DNA of 64,000 nucleotides from Gp6-AA40 sp963772955 (GTDB lineage Bacteria; Acidobacteriota; Vicinamibacteria; Vicinamibacterales; UBA2999). Where the stretch lies: assembly GCA_963772955.1 (NCBI GenBank), contig CAVYZF010000009.1, positions 1,426,001 to 1,490,000 of the forward strand, read 5' to 3'. The translations under genes were made by a program, and so were the position numbers. The notes beneath the pieces were generated by a model that was given only the letters and a program-made list of their open reading frames with translations, did not search any database and was not told where the DNA came from. Below, piece by piece: positions 31,277-40,225 of this stretch (position 1 is the first letter of the stretch; the number at the start of each line of letters is the position of its first letter).

Positions 31277-31830
31277 GACGCCCTCCGTGTCTCGATGCAT
31301 TCGCGCATCGAGGCGAGTGCGCGATGGCGCCCTACGCGCACCGCTCCGGCGGTCGCGCCGATCGCTGTGGCGATCTCCGGTGCCGACTTATCCGCGTAGT
31401 ACGTGAGCAGCAAGATCGTTCTTTCTCGTTCGCGCAGCGCCGCCAGGCACGGCGCGATGCGCATCCAGTCGAGTGCGAGATCGCTCGTCGGCTGCACCGC
31501 CTCCTCGTAGAGCTCGACACGCGCGGTAATCGCCGATCGTCGACGCTCGCCGCGTCTCTGGCCGGCGACCATCATCCGGCTCGTGCCCAGGACGAACGAT
31601 CCGATCTGATCGGGCTCGCGCACCTCGCCCGCCCGAAGGCGCGTGATCACCAGCAGCATCACCTGCTGGGCAAGATCGTCAGCCGATGATCGATCCGACA
31701 GATGCTTCAGCCCGAACAACCGCACGCGTGGCGCGAATCGCCGATAGAGCTCGGTCTCAGCCGCCGTGGCGTCGTCGGTGTCAGTTGCGGCCACGGCGCG
31801 GGCCACCACTCCGTCCTCGCACGCACTCAT
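31273..31830 (-). CDS. ECF-type RNA polymerase sigma factor
   Basis: Sigma-70-like protein of 185 residues from ATG 31830; a longer TTG start at 31890 is less likely. Region 2 is seen in ETELYRRFAPRVRLFGLKHL and SADDLAQQVMLLV, region 4 in RERTILLLTYYADKSAPEIA and GAVRVGRHRALASM. Region 2 is less canonical than in classical ECF factors. It forms an operon with the downstream zinc-finger protein. Confidence 0.82.
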   Translation of the reverse strand: MSACEDGVVARAVAATDTDDATAAETELYRRFAPRVRLFGLKHLSDRSSADDLAQQVMLLVITRLRAGEVREPDQIGSFVLGTSRMMVAGQRRGERRRSAITARVELYEEAVQPTSDLALDWMRIAPCLAALRERERTILLLTYYADKSAPEIATAIGATAGAVRVGRHRALASMRECIETRRAS

Positions 31831-31893
31831 CGGCGTCGCGCGTGAGCTTGTCACGACGCTACGGTACAAGCGGCGCGGTGGAGGCGTCAACGC

Positions 31894-32637
31894 TTACCGG
31901 CTGTTCGCCATCTGCGCTCCCAGGTGGCGTTCCATCACGTCGCCGACTGCGCGCAGCGCGGCAGCGCCATCGCCTTCGAAGGCCGATCCGTGCATCGCCG
32001 CTAACAGCTGTGGTTGCAGCTGCGCCAGCGTCTCGAGTCGATCGCGTGTCTGCGCCGTGAACGGCATGTAGTCCATGAGCACGGGATGCGCTTGCATCAT
32101 TGCGATCGCCTCGTCATAGCGGCCGACGACGTCGGCGCGGGTGACGGCCTCGCGCTGACCGAGTTGGTGAAAGAGATCCGAGCAAAACAGCACGCGGTCC
32201 TGTTCTTCGAAAAGCATGCCGGCATCCCACCCGTGCGGCAGGTGAGGTGTGGGTACCCACCGGAATCGATGACTGCCGGTCGAGAGGACGTCACCGGGAG
32301 CCAGCGCCAGCGGCGGACGATCGGCGAAGTCGGAGACATTCACCATGGCTCCCACTTGACCGCACGCGGCTTGCGCATGAGGGGCGCGGGACAGCCACTC
32401 GTTCAACGCACCGCACTCATCCACTTCAAAGTGGCTCCAACTGATCCAGCGCAGCGACTCGGGATCGATCACGCGCCCAACGGCTTCGAAGAGCTCCGGG
32501 AACATCTTCCGCATCCCGGTATGAAAGAGCAGCGGTTGTTCGTCTTTCACGAGGAAGTGATTGAACTGAAGGTCGAATTGGGGGACGTGGATGGAGATCC
32601 GGTACACGTCGCGTGCGATCTCGTCGATGGCGGCCAT
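31894..32637 (-). CDS. MBL-fold metallohydrolase, flavodiiron-like ODP domain
   Basis: Protein of 247 residues starting at ATG 32637, which is preceded by the ribosome site TTGGAGGT. It shows the metal ligands of the oxygen-binding diiron MBL family: SHFEVDECG (H-x-E-x-D), a histidine in TPHLPHGWD, the aspartate in LFCSDLF and AMHGSAFEG near the end. There is no flavodoxin domain, so it is a stand-alone ODP-type protein that may reduce O2 or NO, or act as a hydrolase. Confidence 0.83.
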   Translation of the reverse strand: MAAIDEIARDVYRISIHVPQFDLQFNHFLVKDEQPLLFHTGMRKMFPELFEAVGRVIDPESLRWISWSHFEVDECGALNEWLSRAPHAQAACGQVGAMVNVSDFADRPPLALAPGDVLSTGSHRFRWVPTPHLPHGWDAGMLFEEQDRVLFCSDLFHQLGQREAVTRADVVGRYDEAIAMMQAHPVLMDYMPFTAQTRDRLETLAQLQPQLLAAMHGSAFEGDGAAALRAVGDVMERHLGAQMANSR

Positions 32638-32768
32638 GAACACCTCCAAATGTGCGTTTCTGAAGGGAAGTGCCGCGACTCGTGAGGGTGTTACAGCTTA
32701 CTACCCGAGCAGCAGGCTGGGCGTCCTGCTCGTCATTCTGCTCTTGACCGGTCGGATCTGAGGGGCGT

Positions 32769-33137
32769 CTAGACCGGCACGAGCAGCGTGAAGAACACGG
32801 CGATCGCCAGCGCGAGGAGCGCCGCCTGAACATGGACGCTCCGCGACTGCGTGCGCACGTTGTGCAGTTCGATCGGATCGTTGATCCGCTCGTCTCCCGC
32901 GTCCATGTTGCGTAACCCGCGTGCCGCCAGTGCGACGCACGTGTTCTCGCGCACCTGAAAGAAACCGATCGCGGCAATCCACGCGGGGACGATGGTGATG
33001 AGCCGCCACGGGCGCGGCAGCCCGGCGAGAATCAACCCGACGGCGACGCAGAGTGTAATGGCAGACATGACGAGGCCTGCCACTAGTCGTTTGCGGCGTT
33101 CTCGCGGCCCGATGTTCGGCGTGCAGACCCGCGCCAT
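32769..33137 (-). CDS. small membrane protein with N-terminal CTPNIGPRERRKR motif
   Basis: Protein of 122 residues. The ATG at 33137 is favoured over 33215 because the longer form would overlap the upstream gene. The conserved-looking N-terminus CTPNIGPRERRKRL is followed by two membrane helices (near 19-60), a loop with ENTCVALAARGLRNMD, and a third helix at the C-terminus. I know of no function. It lies 28 bases after the decarboxylase-like gene. Confidence 0.6.
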   Translation of the reverse strand: MARVCTPNIGPRERRKRLVAGLVMSAITLCVAVGLILAGLPRPWRLITIVPAWIAAIGFFQVRENTCVALAARGLRNMDAGDERINDPIELHNVRTQSRSVHVQAALLALAIAVFFTLLVPV

Positions 33138-33165
33138 CTTCGGCGGAGCGCGATTCAGCTCACTC

Positions 33166-33960
33166 TCAGGCGCGGGAGAAGACCATCCCGAATCCCTGCG
33201 CGCGCGGGCTGACACCGAGGAGGCGCACGCCGTTCATCAATCCATGCGGCGTCGATGAGACGACGGGAACCTTGATCTTGTTCTCGAGCGGCACGATGAG
33301 ATCGAGTGTCCGTAGCGCGCCGCACGACACAACCAGCGCATCGGCCTTCCTGGAATTTGCGTACGCATCAGCGCCAAGGTTGAACAGGATCTCCTGGGTC
33401 GCCGCGCCCTCGGGTACGCGCTCATAGCCGAGGCCTTTGGCTGATGTGACCTCGAAGCCGTGTTCTTCAAGGAACAGCTTCAGTCTGCCGGTGACTATGT
33501 CAGTGTACGCAGTGGCCACAGCGACTCGCTTGGCGTTGGCCGTGCGAAGACCGTCGATCAAGCCGTTGCTCTGCGTCGTGGCTGGTAGCCCCGTGGCCTT
33601 CGTGACCCGCTCGGTCAGTTCCTGGTTGAACTTGGCGCCCTTGTAGAACGTCAACGACGAACCGAACACGGAGATGACTTTTGCGCCGCGCTTTGCGAGT
33701 GCCTCCGCTACGGGAACGACTCGCGGAATAGCCTCTTCATAGCCCTCGACGGTCATGCCGCCGGGCAGGCCGACGCCGTCTCCGAGAAACTCCACGCCGG
33801 TCGGATACAGACGTTTCGCGTCGGGCGGAATCGGGTAGTCCTTGGGCGGAAAGATCAGGCCCAGTGCAGGCTCGTTTGCCCGGCCGAACGCAGGCGAGGC
33901 GAATGCCGCGCCGGCGATGGCGCCGGCAATCCTGACGAAGTCGCGACGGGAAGTGGACAT
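33166..33960 (-). CDS. Tat-exported arylmalonate decarboxylase / Asp-Glu racemase family protein
   Basis: Protein of 264 residues with a twin-arginine signal (SRRDFVRIAGAIAGAAFA). The fold markers match arylmalonate decarboxylase and maleate isomerase relatives: FGSSLTFYKG in the first half and VVSCGALRTL with the catalytic Cys in the second. Only one of the two racemase cysteines is present, as in true decarboxylases. Export is unusual for this family; the substrate is unknown. Confidence 0.78.
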   Translation of the reverse strand: MSTSRRDFVRIAGAIAGAAFASPAFGRANEPALGLIFPPKDYPIPPDAKRLYPTGVEFLGDGVGLPGGMTVEGYEEAIPRVVPVAEALAKRGAKVISVFGSSLTFYKGAKFNQELTERVTKATGLPATTQSNGLIDGLRTANAKRVAVATAYTDIVTGRLKLFLEEHGFEVTSAKGLGYERVPEGAATQEILFNLGADAYANSRKADALVVSCGALRTLDLIVPLENKIKVPVVSSTPHGLMNGVRLLGVSPRAQGFGMVFSRA

Positions 33961-33983
33961 GTGGCCTCCGGCCTGAAATGTGT

Positions 33984-34029
33984 GGGGTCAGACCCTTCAT
34001 ATGATTTCACATGTGAAGGGTCTGACCCC
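33984..34029. repeat. long GGGGTCAGACCC hairpin (REP-like element)
   Basis: The arms GGGGTCAGACCCTTCA (33984-33999) and TGAAGGGTCTGACCCC (34014-34029) are perfect inverted copies of 16 bases around a 14-base loop. Each arm contains the near-palindromic core also seen at 8336-8350. It lies upstream of the decarboxylase gene and three bases after the end of the MBL lipoprotein gene. It may be a mobile palindromic repeat, used here as a terminator. Confidence 0.75.
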
Positions 34030-34032
34030 GTC

Positions 34033-35499
34033 TCAGTTCGTGCCCGCGATTGTAGGTTTTGCCTTGATGGTTTTCACCATCTGATCGAACGGCTCGATGA
34101 CGCCGTGCACCGGCACGTCGCGATCGATCTTCAGCTTCCGCTGGCCGAGGTTCGTCAGGACGTTCTCGCCCCACAGGTGCTGCAACCAGCTCGCATCGTA
34201 GAGATCGGCCTGCACGAGCATCCGGTCGCGTGGCACGTAGGCGTACAGGTTGGTCCCCTCACGCGGGTTGTCGAGCAGGTGGTAGAGCTGCACCTCCATC
34301 GACTTGTCCTTCAGCGTCATCTGATCGTCCACCCATTCGAACTTCGCCGCCTTCGGATTCATCTGCAGCGCGTCCGGCACGATCGTGTGCGGGCGAGCCA
34401 GAAGATCCTTGAAGAACGCCTCGTTGGCGCGGTGTGTGACGATCGTCAGGTCCTCAGCCACGGCGACCCGCAGTCCGCCCGAGTGATCGAAATGATGATG
34501 CGACACGATCGCCATCGTCAGCGGCTTTGTGCTCAGCGTCCTCGCCTTGTCGATCACCGCCTTCGAGCGCGCCTCGTTGACGGGAACCTCATAGAGCACG
34601 AGGTGATCGTCGAACTCGAACACGACGCTGCGATGGTTGCCTGAGCCGGCAAGCCACCAGATCCCCTTCGCGACGGACTCGACGGTGACGACGACGGGTG
34701 GCGGCGCAGGAGCGGGCGCAGACTTCACAGTGTCAGGCGCGGCCAGGTCGGCAATGTTTCCGTTCACCGCGTTCTTCGCTACCTGCAGATCGAACTGCAG
34801 GTACTTGTCCATCATCGTCGTCAGCCGCCTCGGCAGCTTGACGCCGTCGACCTCTTCATAGTCGGAAAACGTCGTGACGATCGCGACGTCGCCCATGTTC
34901 GCGTTGTCGCTCATCGAAGTGACCTTCGACGGCAGGTGCGTGGACTGATCGATTGCGAGAGTCACCACGTCACCGAGTGCCGTGGTGATGTCCACGAGTT
35001 GCATGCCGCCCTCGCTGCGCGGGTTCGCGAGCTTGGCGGCAGGATCGAGCGCCGCGCGCACGACAGTGATCGGGTGATGAAGCAGCTCCACTCGACGGTC
35101 GCGTGCGGCAGCTTCACCGGCCCGTGTCAACGTGCCATCGGGTGTCGCGTTGTAGGCGACGACGCCGTCGAGCCCTTGCGATACGCGCTGGGTCGTCGCG
35201 CCAGCGAACTGGAACTGCGCTTCGCGGAACTGCTGCACGCGAGTCCGGCCGTTGGCCAGGTCGATCGCACGTGTGTATTCCGAGACCTTCCAGACGGGCA
35301 GCTCGTCGTCGGGCAACCGGTTCTGGCCGGCGTTCGGTGCCGAGCCGCTGCCGGTCATGTGAAGCGCCGTCAGCGACTGGATGCGCGAGGCGCCTCCGAG
35401 TGCCGCAGCGGCATCATCGACGATGTGTCGCTCGGGAGATGCAGAGGTGCAACCCACCGCGAGAACCGCGGCAAAGACGAGGGCACAGGATCTGGTCAT
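34033..35499 (-). CDS. MBL-fold lipoprotein
   Basis: Protein of 488 residues starting at ATG 35499, which gives a lipoprotein signal (RSCALVFAAVLAVGC). Residues 25-290 form an outer-membrane-lipoprotein-like beta domain (AAAALGGASRIQSLTALHMT). A linker rich in Ala and Pro follows, then a metallo-beta-lactamase domain with SHHHFDHSGGL near residue 334. The family includes hydrolases and quinohaemoprotein-related proteins; the substrate is unknown. The frame runs upstream to 36336 but carries no coding signal there. Confidence 0.8.
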   Translation of the reverse strand: MTRSCALVFAAVLAVGCTSASPERHIVDDAAAALGGASRIQSLTALHMTGSGSAPNAGQNRLPDDELPVWKVSEYTRAIDLANGRTRVQQFREAQFQFAGATTQRVSQGLDGVVAYNATPDGTLTRAGEAAARDRRVELLHHPITVVRAALDPAAKLANPRSEGGMQLVDITTALGDVVTLAIDQSTHLPSKVTSMSDNANMGDVAIVTTFSDYEEVDGVKLPRRLTTMMDKYLQFDLQVAKNAVNGNIADLAAPDTVKSAPAPAPPPVVVTVESVAKGIWWLAGSGNHRSVVFEFDDHLVLYEVPVNEARSKAVIDKARTLSTKPLTMAIVSHHHFDHSGGLRVAVAEDLTIVTHRANEAFFKDLLARPHTIVPDALQMNPKAAKFEWVDDQMTLKDKSMEVQLYHLLDNPREGTNLYAYVPRDRMLVQADLYDASWLQHLWGENVLTNLGQRKLKIDRDVPVHGVIEPFDQMVKTIKAKPTIAGTN

Positions 35500-35574
35500 G
35501 ACGCGGGATTGTAGAGCCTGGGGCCCGTCAAGCGCGAGATGTTCTCTGCAAGCGGCCATCACGTTAATCAGGAT

Positions 35575-36561
35575 ATGAAAGGCCGGACCTGGCACCTCGA
35601 CGATTGGGTCGCTGAAACTCCGGAATCGGTTGCCGCCAGGCTCGAAGGCGCGAAGAGTGCCCAGGCCCAGGCGCGACGGACGATGGGCGTGATGTCGATC
35701 ATCTCGATGATGATGCTCATTGCCAGCTACAACGCCTACCTCTCGTACGACACGACGTGGATCCTCGATCGCACTCGAGAACAGTTTGTCGGCGAAACCA
35801 ACGTGGCGGGTGTGCTGACGAACCAGGCGCTCAAGGACTGGGCGGCTTCGCGCAGCGTGCAGGTGCCGCTGCTCGGGATTCGAACGTCGGTTGACGATGC
35901 ACCGGTACTCGGGACAGCGACGCTGCTCGTGTTGGCCTTCTGGCTGGTGCTGCTGACGAGACGGGAGAATCACACGGTTGGCCACCTCTTGAGAGACACC
36001 GATACCGAACAGGCCGGGGACGACGAGTTGCGGTTGGCGCAGCGCGGGCCCAGTCCTTCGTACTCGAGCGGTCAGCGATGGTTGATCTTCCACACCATCG
36101 CTTCCAGCAGCGTGTTCATCACCTGCGATCGATCGTTGGCGCCGGTGCAGTCGCTCAGTGCGAGGGGCAACTCCTCGACGAACGTCGACAGGAAACTCAT
36201 GACCTGGATGAGTGAGCAGTCGTACGCGTTCCTCAGCAGGTTCTTCTTCGATTTCCCCGTCGTCGTCTCGACCATCGTCTTCGCCCTCGATCGCTGGTCC
36301 TACTTCGAGCCGGATGCCTTTGCTGTGAACGCACAAGCGCCCGGCGCGGCGAGTCCGTTCTTCTGGTTCTCGATGATCGTGTTTCTTGCCTGCTGGATTC
36401 CGCTCGTGATGTGCTGCTGGCGATCACGTCTGTATTCGGAGGCCACCGGGCGCGTGCTCAAGGAGTACGGCACCAGGCTGCGCGCCGATCTCCTGCGGCA
36501 TCAGGAAGTCGCCGGTCGCGACCGATTCAATCAGCCCGCTGTCAGGAGTATCGGCGGTTGA
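35575..36561 (+). CDS. integral membrane protein, unknown family
   Basis: Protein of 328 residues starting at ATG 35575. About four membrane helices are visible (MGVMSIISMMMLIASYNAYL, TATLLVLAFWLVLL, FDFPVVVSTIVFAL and FWFSMIVFLACWIPLVMCC). A large loop lies between the first two, and another cytoplasmic-looking loop of about 90 residues separates the pairs. There are no catalytic motifs. It is convergent with the FadL-like gene and probably a single transcription unit. Confidence 0.6.
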   Translation: MKGRTWHLDDWVAETPESVAARLEGAKSAQAQARRTMGVMSIISMMMLIASYNAYLSYDTTWILDRTREQFVGETNVAGVLTNQALKDWAASRSVQVPLLGIRTSVDDAPVLGTATLLVLAFWLVLLTRRENHTVGHLLRDTDTEQAGDDELRLAQRGPSPSYSSGQRWLIFHTIASSSVFITCDRSLAPVQSLSARGNSSTNVDRKLMTWMSEQSYAFLSRFFFDFPVVVSTIVFALDRWSYFEPDAFAVNAQAPGAASPFFWFSMIVFLACWIPLVMCCWRSRLYSEATGRVLKEYGTRLRADLLRHQEVAGRDRFNQPAVRSIGG

Positions 36562-36614
36562 CACATCGCCGTCGCATCGCGTCCTGCGGACACTCGGAAA
36601 CTAGGCGCTCGAGC

Positions 36615-38009
36615 CTATTCGAGCGGTGGCAGCGGCGGCGGCGCCGGAGGTGCCTTGCGGAATCGAATGATCGCAGACGTCGAGATGACGGTCGAGCGCG
36701 ACGTCACGTCACCTGCGACGTTGAACTCCAACTGCCGGCTGGCCAGCAGCCCGAAGCCGAACGTGTAGTGCATGAGGTCCTTGCCCGTGGACAGGCTGGC
36801 GCGAAAGCGTTCGTCGTAGAGATCGTTGGTCGTCGGCGACGAGTACTGGACCGAGTGATCCGGGTCGTACCAGAGTCCTCCGCGAAAGGCCGGCCTCCAA
36901 CGGTGCGAACTGAGCACGTACTCGGCGCCGAGGTGAAACTCGTTCGAGTCGTCGATGGAAAACGCGTACGCCTTTTCAGACGGATCGTTGACGCGAAGGA
37001 ACGACGCCACGTAGCTGGAGCGCAGTTCTGAGTTCTGCACTCGCTTGTATTCGGTCGATACCTGCCACGTCGCGCGCTGGCTGCTGAAGGGACCGATACG
37101 AACTCCAGCCGCGACGACATCCGGGACGTCGAATCGCTCTTCGGCTGACGTCTGCACGTTAGTTGTCGTCGGCGTGACGGTTGACGTGAAGTGGAAGCTC
37201 GGGCCGTTGCGATACGCGGCGCCGATGGTCACGATTCCACGAATCGGTACGAGCACTCCCGCTGTGGCCCCGACGGCCCACTCGTCGCCACTCTGCTTCG
37301 ACCGGGCCAGTATCTGAGTGGGATCGGGAGCGCCATAGAACGTCTGATGAAGAAACGTCGACGCCTGATAGTCGAGTGAGAACTTCGCGAAGGAGATGCC
37401 GGCGCCCACGAGGATCGGCCCCCATTTCCGGTTCAGCGGTCCCAGTTGCCGGCCCACCGAGACTCCGTAGTTGTCGATGACGAGCTTGCGATTGCCTGAG
37501 AACGCGATGTCGCGGTTGTCGAAGCGGAGATTCGGCTCGAACTGAAACACGCCGGCGTAGTCAAACGACTGATCTACGCGGAGCAGTTCGTGGCGATATG
37601 CCGCGATCTTCAACTGACGCATCGAATACACGAAGGAGAGGAAGCTCAGACCCGTCCGATCGCCCTCCAGCTTCGCGAACTGCGGCCCCGCTACGACATC
37701 CACGAGCCGGCCCGTGACCTGTCCGGACAGTCGGCCGGCAGTCATGAACTGCTGTTCGAATCCCGAGAAGCGCCCCTCGAGCGAGATCTCCGAATCCGGC
37801 AGGGTCCACAACCCGGCCGGGTTCGTCCATGCCGCCGTCGCGTCGTCGGCGACCGCGACGAATGCGCTGCCGAGGCCAAGGCTGCGCGCGCCCGGACTCA
37901 GAAAGTCGAACTGGATTGGAACCTGCAGTGACTGTTGTGCCTGCGCCGCGCCCGCGGTGAGCACGACGATGGCTGCGATCAACCCTCCGTTTATGGCGGG
38001 GTGCCGCAT
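36615..38009 (-). CDS. FadL/OmpP1-like outer-membrane beta-barrel
   Basis: Protein of 464 residues with a signal peptide (GGLIAAIVVLTAGAAQAQ). The mature start FDFLSPGARSLGLGSAFVAVADDATAAWTNPAG is the hallmark of the FadL/PorV-like family, although no PorSS genes are here. Alternating beta-strands continue to a Pro-rich end. The start overlaps the upstream lipoprotein gene by 19 bases, so it is the last gene of the four-gene operon 44701-36615. Transport or sensing of a hydrophobic ligand is plausible. Confidence 0.8.
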   Translation of the reverse strand: MRHPAINGGLIAAIVVLTAGAAQAQQSLQVPIQFDFLSPGARSLGLGSAFVAVADDATAAWTNPAGLWTLPDSEISLEGRFSGFEQQFMTAGRLSGQVTGRLVDVVAGPQFAKLEGDRTGLSFLSFVYSMRQLKIAAYRHELLRVDQSFDYAGVFQFEPNLRFDNRDIAFSGNRKLVIDNYGVSVGRQLGPLNRKWGPILVGAGISFAKFSLDYQASTFLHQTFYGAPDPTQILARSKQSGDEWAVGATAGVLVPIRGIVTIGAAYRNGPSFHFTSTVTPTTTNVQTSAEERFDVPDVVAAGVRIGPFSSQRATWQVSTEYKRVQNSELRSSYVASFLRVNDPSEKAYAFSIDDSNEFHLGAEYVLSSHRWRPAFRGGLWYDPDHSVQYSSPTTNDLYDERFRASLSTGKDLMHYTFGFGLLASRQLEFNVAGDVTSRSTVISTSAIIRFRKAPPAPPPLPPLE

Positions 38010-38470
38010 GCGCCCTTTTCCCTCGCGATCTGTTGATCGCCCCTGACGACCACTGTGGCCCCGGTCGAGTCTCGGACAGTCAGGACGATGTTGAGGACGA
38101 ACGAGGTCGTGCCCGTCGAGAGATTGCAGGTGATCGTCGGCCTCACAGTCTGCCCGGTCGCTGCGGTGTTGTTTAACGTCGTCGTGAAGTCCCAGCCGTA
38201 GGTGAACGGTGCTTGACCGCCGGTCGTCGATGCGACGAACTGGCAGGTGATCGGCGCGGCCGAAGGGGCCACGCACGGCAGGTTCTCTGCGCGCCACGCG
38301 GCCGTGAACGCAGGCACCGTGGTTGTCGTCGTGCTCGCGGCTGTGGTGGTGGTCGTGGCCACCGACGTCGTCGTCGAGGTCGTGTTGGTCATGCGATCAC
38401 CGCCACCGCCGCCACAGGCGGCCAGCGACAGGACCGCTCCCAGTGTGGCCACACATCGTATCTTCGTCAT
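37991..38470 (-). CDS. Thr-rich lipoprotein with PKD-like domain
   Basis: Protein of 159 residues. The lipobox gives Cys19 (LGAVLSLAACGGGGG), followed by a Thr/Ser-rich stalk (near 28-52). A small beta domain (FTYGWDFTTTLNN, TITCNLSTGTTSFVLNIVLTV) resembles PKD/Ig-like folds. It is placed between the NTPase-DUF4062 gene (19 bases upstream) and the barrel gene (overlapping). It is probably a surface or periplasmic accessory of the same system. Confidence 0.75.
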   Translation of the reverse strand: MTKIRCVATLGAVLSLAACGGGGGDRMTNTTSTTTSVATTTTTAASTTTTTVPAFTAAWRAENLPCVAPSAAPITCQFVASTTGGQAPFTYGWDFTTTLNNTAATGQTVRPTITCNLSTGTTSFVLNIVLTVRDSTGATVVVRGDQQIAREKGACGTPP

Positions 38471-38489
38471 CGTCGGTCTCCTCGTCAGC

Positions 38490-40223
38490 TTACACGCTTC
38501 GGCCGGTGGCCTGCCCGCGACTCCCAGATGCGTCTACGTAGTCCTGAAGAAACGAAGCCAGGTGCTGACGAACGAGATCCTTGAACTGCTGCACCTGCTC
38601 GTACGGGAAGGTCAACACTCGATCCTTGAGCCGGTCGCGCAGTTCGAGGACCTTCCGCTGTTGTTCAGCCTCGGCGACAGATGCGATGCGCACCGGCCGG
38701 TCGCTGAAGTAGATCATGACGTGCGGTTTTCCCCGATGCCGGATCGAGGCTTCAACGGCACGCTGGATTTCGTGCGCCGAACCAGAGAGGCCGAGGCCCG
38801 TATCGGTGCCGAACCGCCGCCAGAAGATCCCAATCACCAGGTCCATGTCCTCGACGTCGATTTGTGAATCGATGACCGGCTGGGCTCCGCCCGGCGATGT
38901 ACCGGGATAGACGTCTGTCTCCCATTTCACGACCTTGAGCACGCATCCAAGCCGGTCGGCGATCGTCTGGTTGATCTCAGCCACGACCGGCTCGACCGCC
39001 TTGCGTTCTTCTTCAACGTCGCCGGGCGAGGCAACGAACACTTTCACGAGCCGCACCATGTCTCTGGGCGGCGGCGCAGGCTGGCTGACCGGAGTGGTTT
39101 TGAGTTCGGCGGTTGATTGATCGCCGAATCGCTCGAAGAACCAGCGGCGGAACATTGCTCCGCCGACGAGGTACCGGTTGCTGTTGGGGCGTTCCTCGCG
39201 CACCACGCCGATGTGAATCAGCATCCGGATCGCATCGTCCACGCGCTTGGGATCGCCGAGCGTGCGAACGAGCTCGGCACGAGTGACCCCCTGCATGCTG
39301 TTGGCGATCAGGCGATACGCCTGCCGCTCGGTGTCAGTGAACTCGGCGACCCAGTTCTGGAAGTCGGTCCGCTCGTCGAAGTACTTCTCGACGATGGCAT
39401 GAACGTTGTCCTCGGTGACGCTCGGCAGCCTGTCGCCGAACTGCGTGCACAGGTGCTTCATCAGGTATTGCGTGAGGAAGGGATGTCCGCCGGTTTCCAT
39501 GAAGATCGTGGACACCACTGCCGGATCGATCGCGTGATCGGTCGGTCTTCCCACCAGCTCCTCGGTCTCACCGCGCGAGAGGAGTTCCAGCGACTTCGTT
39601 CCCTGAATGACGTTCAGGAAGGGCGAGCCCGCCACTTCGTAGAGCGATCGAATCGCCAGTGTGCCGGCGATGACGATCGCGATGCGATCTCCGGCGGTTG
39701 TCTGGCTGATGAGATGCCGCAGGTTGTTGAAGAAGAAGTGCGACCATTCGTACCGGCGCAGCTCGTCGACCTCGTCGATCATGATGACGATGCGCCGGTC
39801 CACTTCGCGCGACTGGAGGATCACTTCCAGTGCCTGCCGGAAGGCGTTGAACGCCCGGTCTTCGGGAAGGTTTTGATCGAACAGCGGGACGCCGCGCCGC
39901 CACTCTTCGTCCGACCCCTGGATGCCCATCGTGACGCGGAACTCGTCGATGATCCGGCGATAAATGATCGACTGCGACAGCGGCGGCAGCTCGTGCGTGC
40001 TGAGGAACACCGGCCCAATCACCGCGCTCTGCAGCGCCTTCAGTTGATCGAGCAGCGCCTGGCGGATCTGGAAGAGCAGGCTCGTCTTGCCGAGCCGCGT
40101 TCCCCCGATGATCGCGAACGAGGCGCCCTGGCGGACGCCGTCGAGGATTTCGTCTCGAAGTGCCCGGCGGCCGAAGAACATCGCCGGGTCGCGAACGGGA
40201 CGCGTAAAGTCGTACCGATTCAT
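38490..40223 (-). CDS. STAND-like NTPase with winged helix and C-terminal DUF4062-like domain
   Basis: Protein of 577 residues, second gene of the operon. FFGRR precedes Walker A GGTRLGKTSL (near 40-49), and Walker B is IVIMIDEVDEL (near 145). A helical lid with ETGGHPFLTQYLMKHL and a winged helix (near 298-370, TRAELVRTLGDPKRVDDAI) follow. From about residue 389 a separate domain begins VKVFVASPGDVEEERKAV and runs through DMDLVIGIFWRRFG and HEIQRAVEASI to the end. This matches DUF4062, a TIR-like Rossmann domain seen as an effector in conflict systems. The ATG lies two bases after the upstream gene's stop, with GGAGTAG as ribosome site. Confidence 0.83.
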   Translation of the reverse strand: MNRYDFTRPVRDPAMFFGRRALRDEILDGVRQGASFAIIGGTRLGKTSLLFQIRQALLDQLKALQSAVIGPVFLSTHELPPLSQSIIYRRIIDEFRVTMGIQGSDEEWRRGVPLFDQNLPEDRAFNAFRQALEVILQSREVDRRIVIMIDEVDELRRYEWSHFFFNNLRHLISQTTAGDRIAIVIAGTLAIRSLYEVAGSPFLNVIQGTKSLELLSRGETEELVGRPTDHAIDPAVVSTIFMETGGHPFLTQYLMKHLCTQFGDRLPSVTEDNVHAIVEKYFDERTDFQNWVAEFTDTERQAYRLIANSMQGVTRAELVRTLGDPKRVDDAIRMLIHIGVVREERPNSNRYLVGGAMFRRWFFERFGDQSTAELKTTPVSQPAPPPRDMVRLVKVFVASPGDVEEERKAVEPVVAEINQTIADRLGCVLKVVKWETDVYPGTSPGGAQPVIDSQIDVEDMDLVIGIFWRRFGTDTGLGLSGSAHEIQRAVEASIRHRGKPHVMIYFSDRPVRIASVAEAEQQRKVLELRDRLKDRVLTFPYEQVQQFKDLVRQHLASFLQDYVDASGSRGQATGRSV

Positions 40224-40225
40224 TG

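Noticed and set aside
37740..37770. tRNA-like T-arm word (GTTCGAATCCC)
   Set aside because: It lies inside the FadL-like coding sequence and no acceptor, D or anticodon stems surround it.
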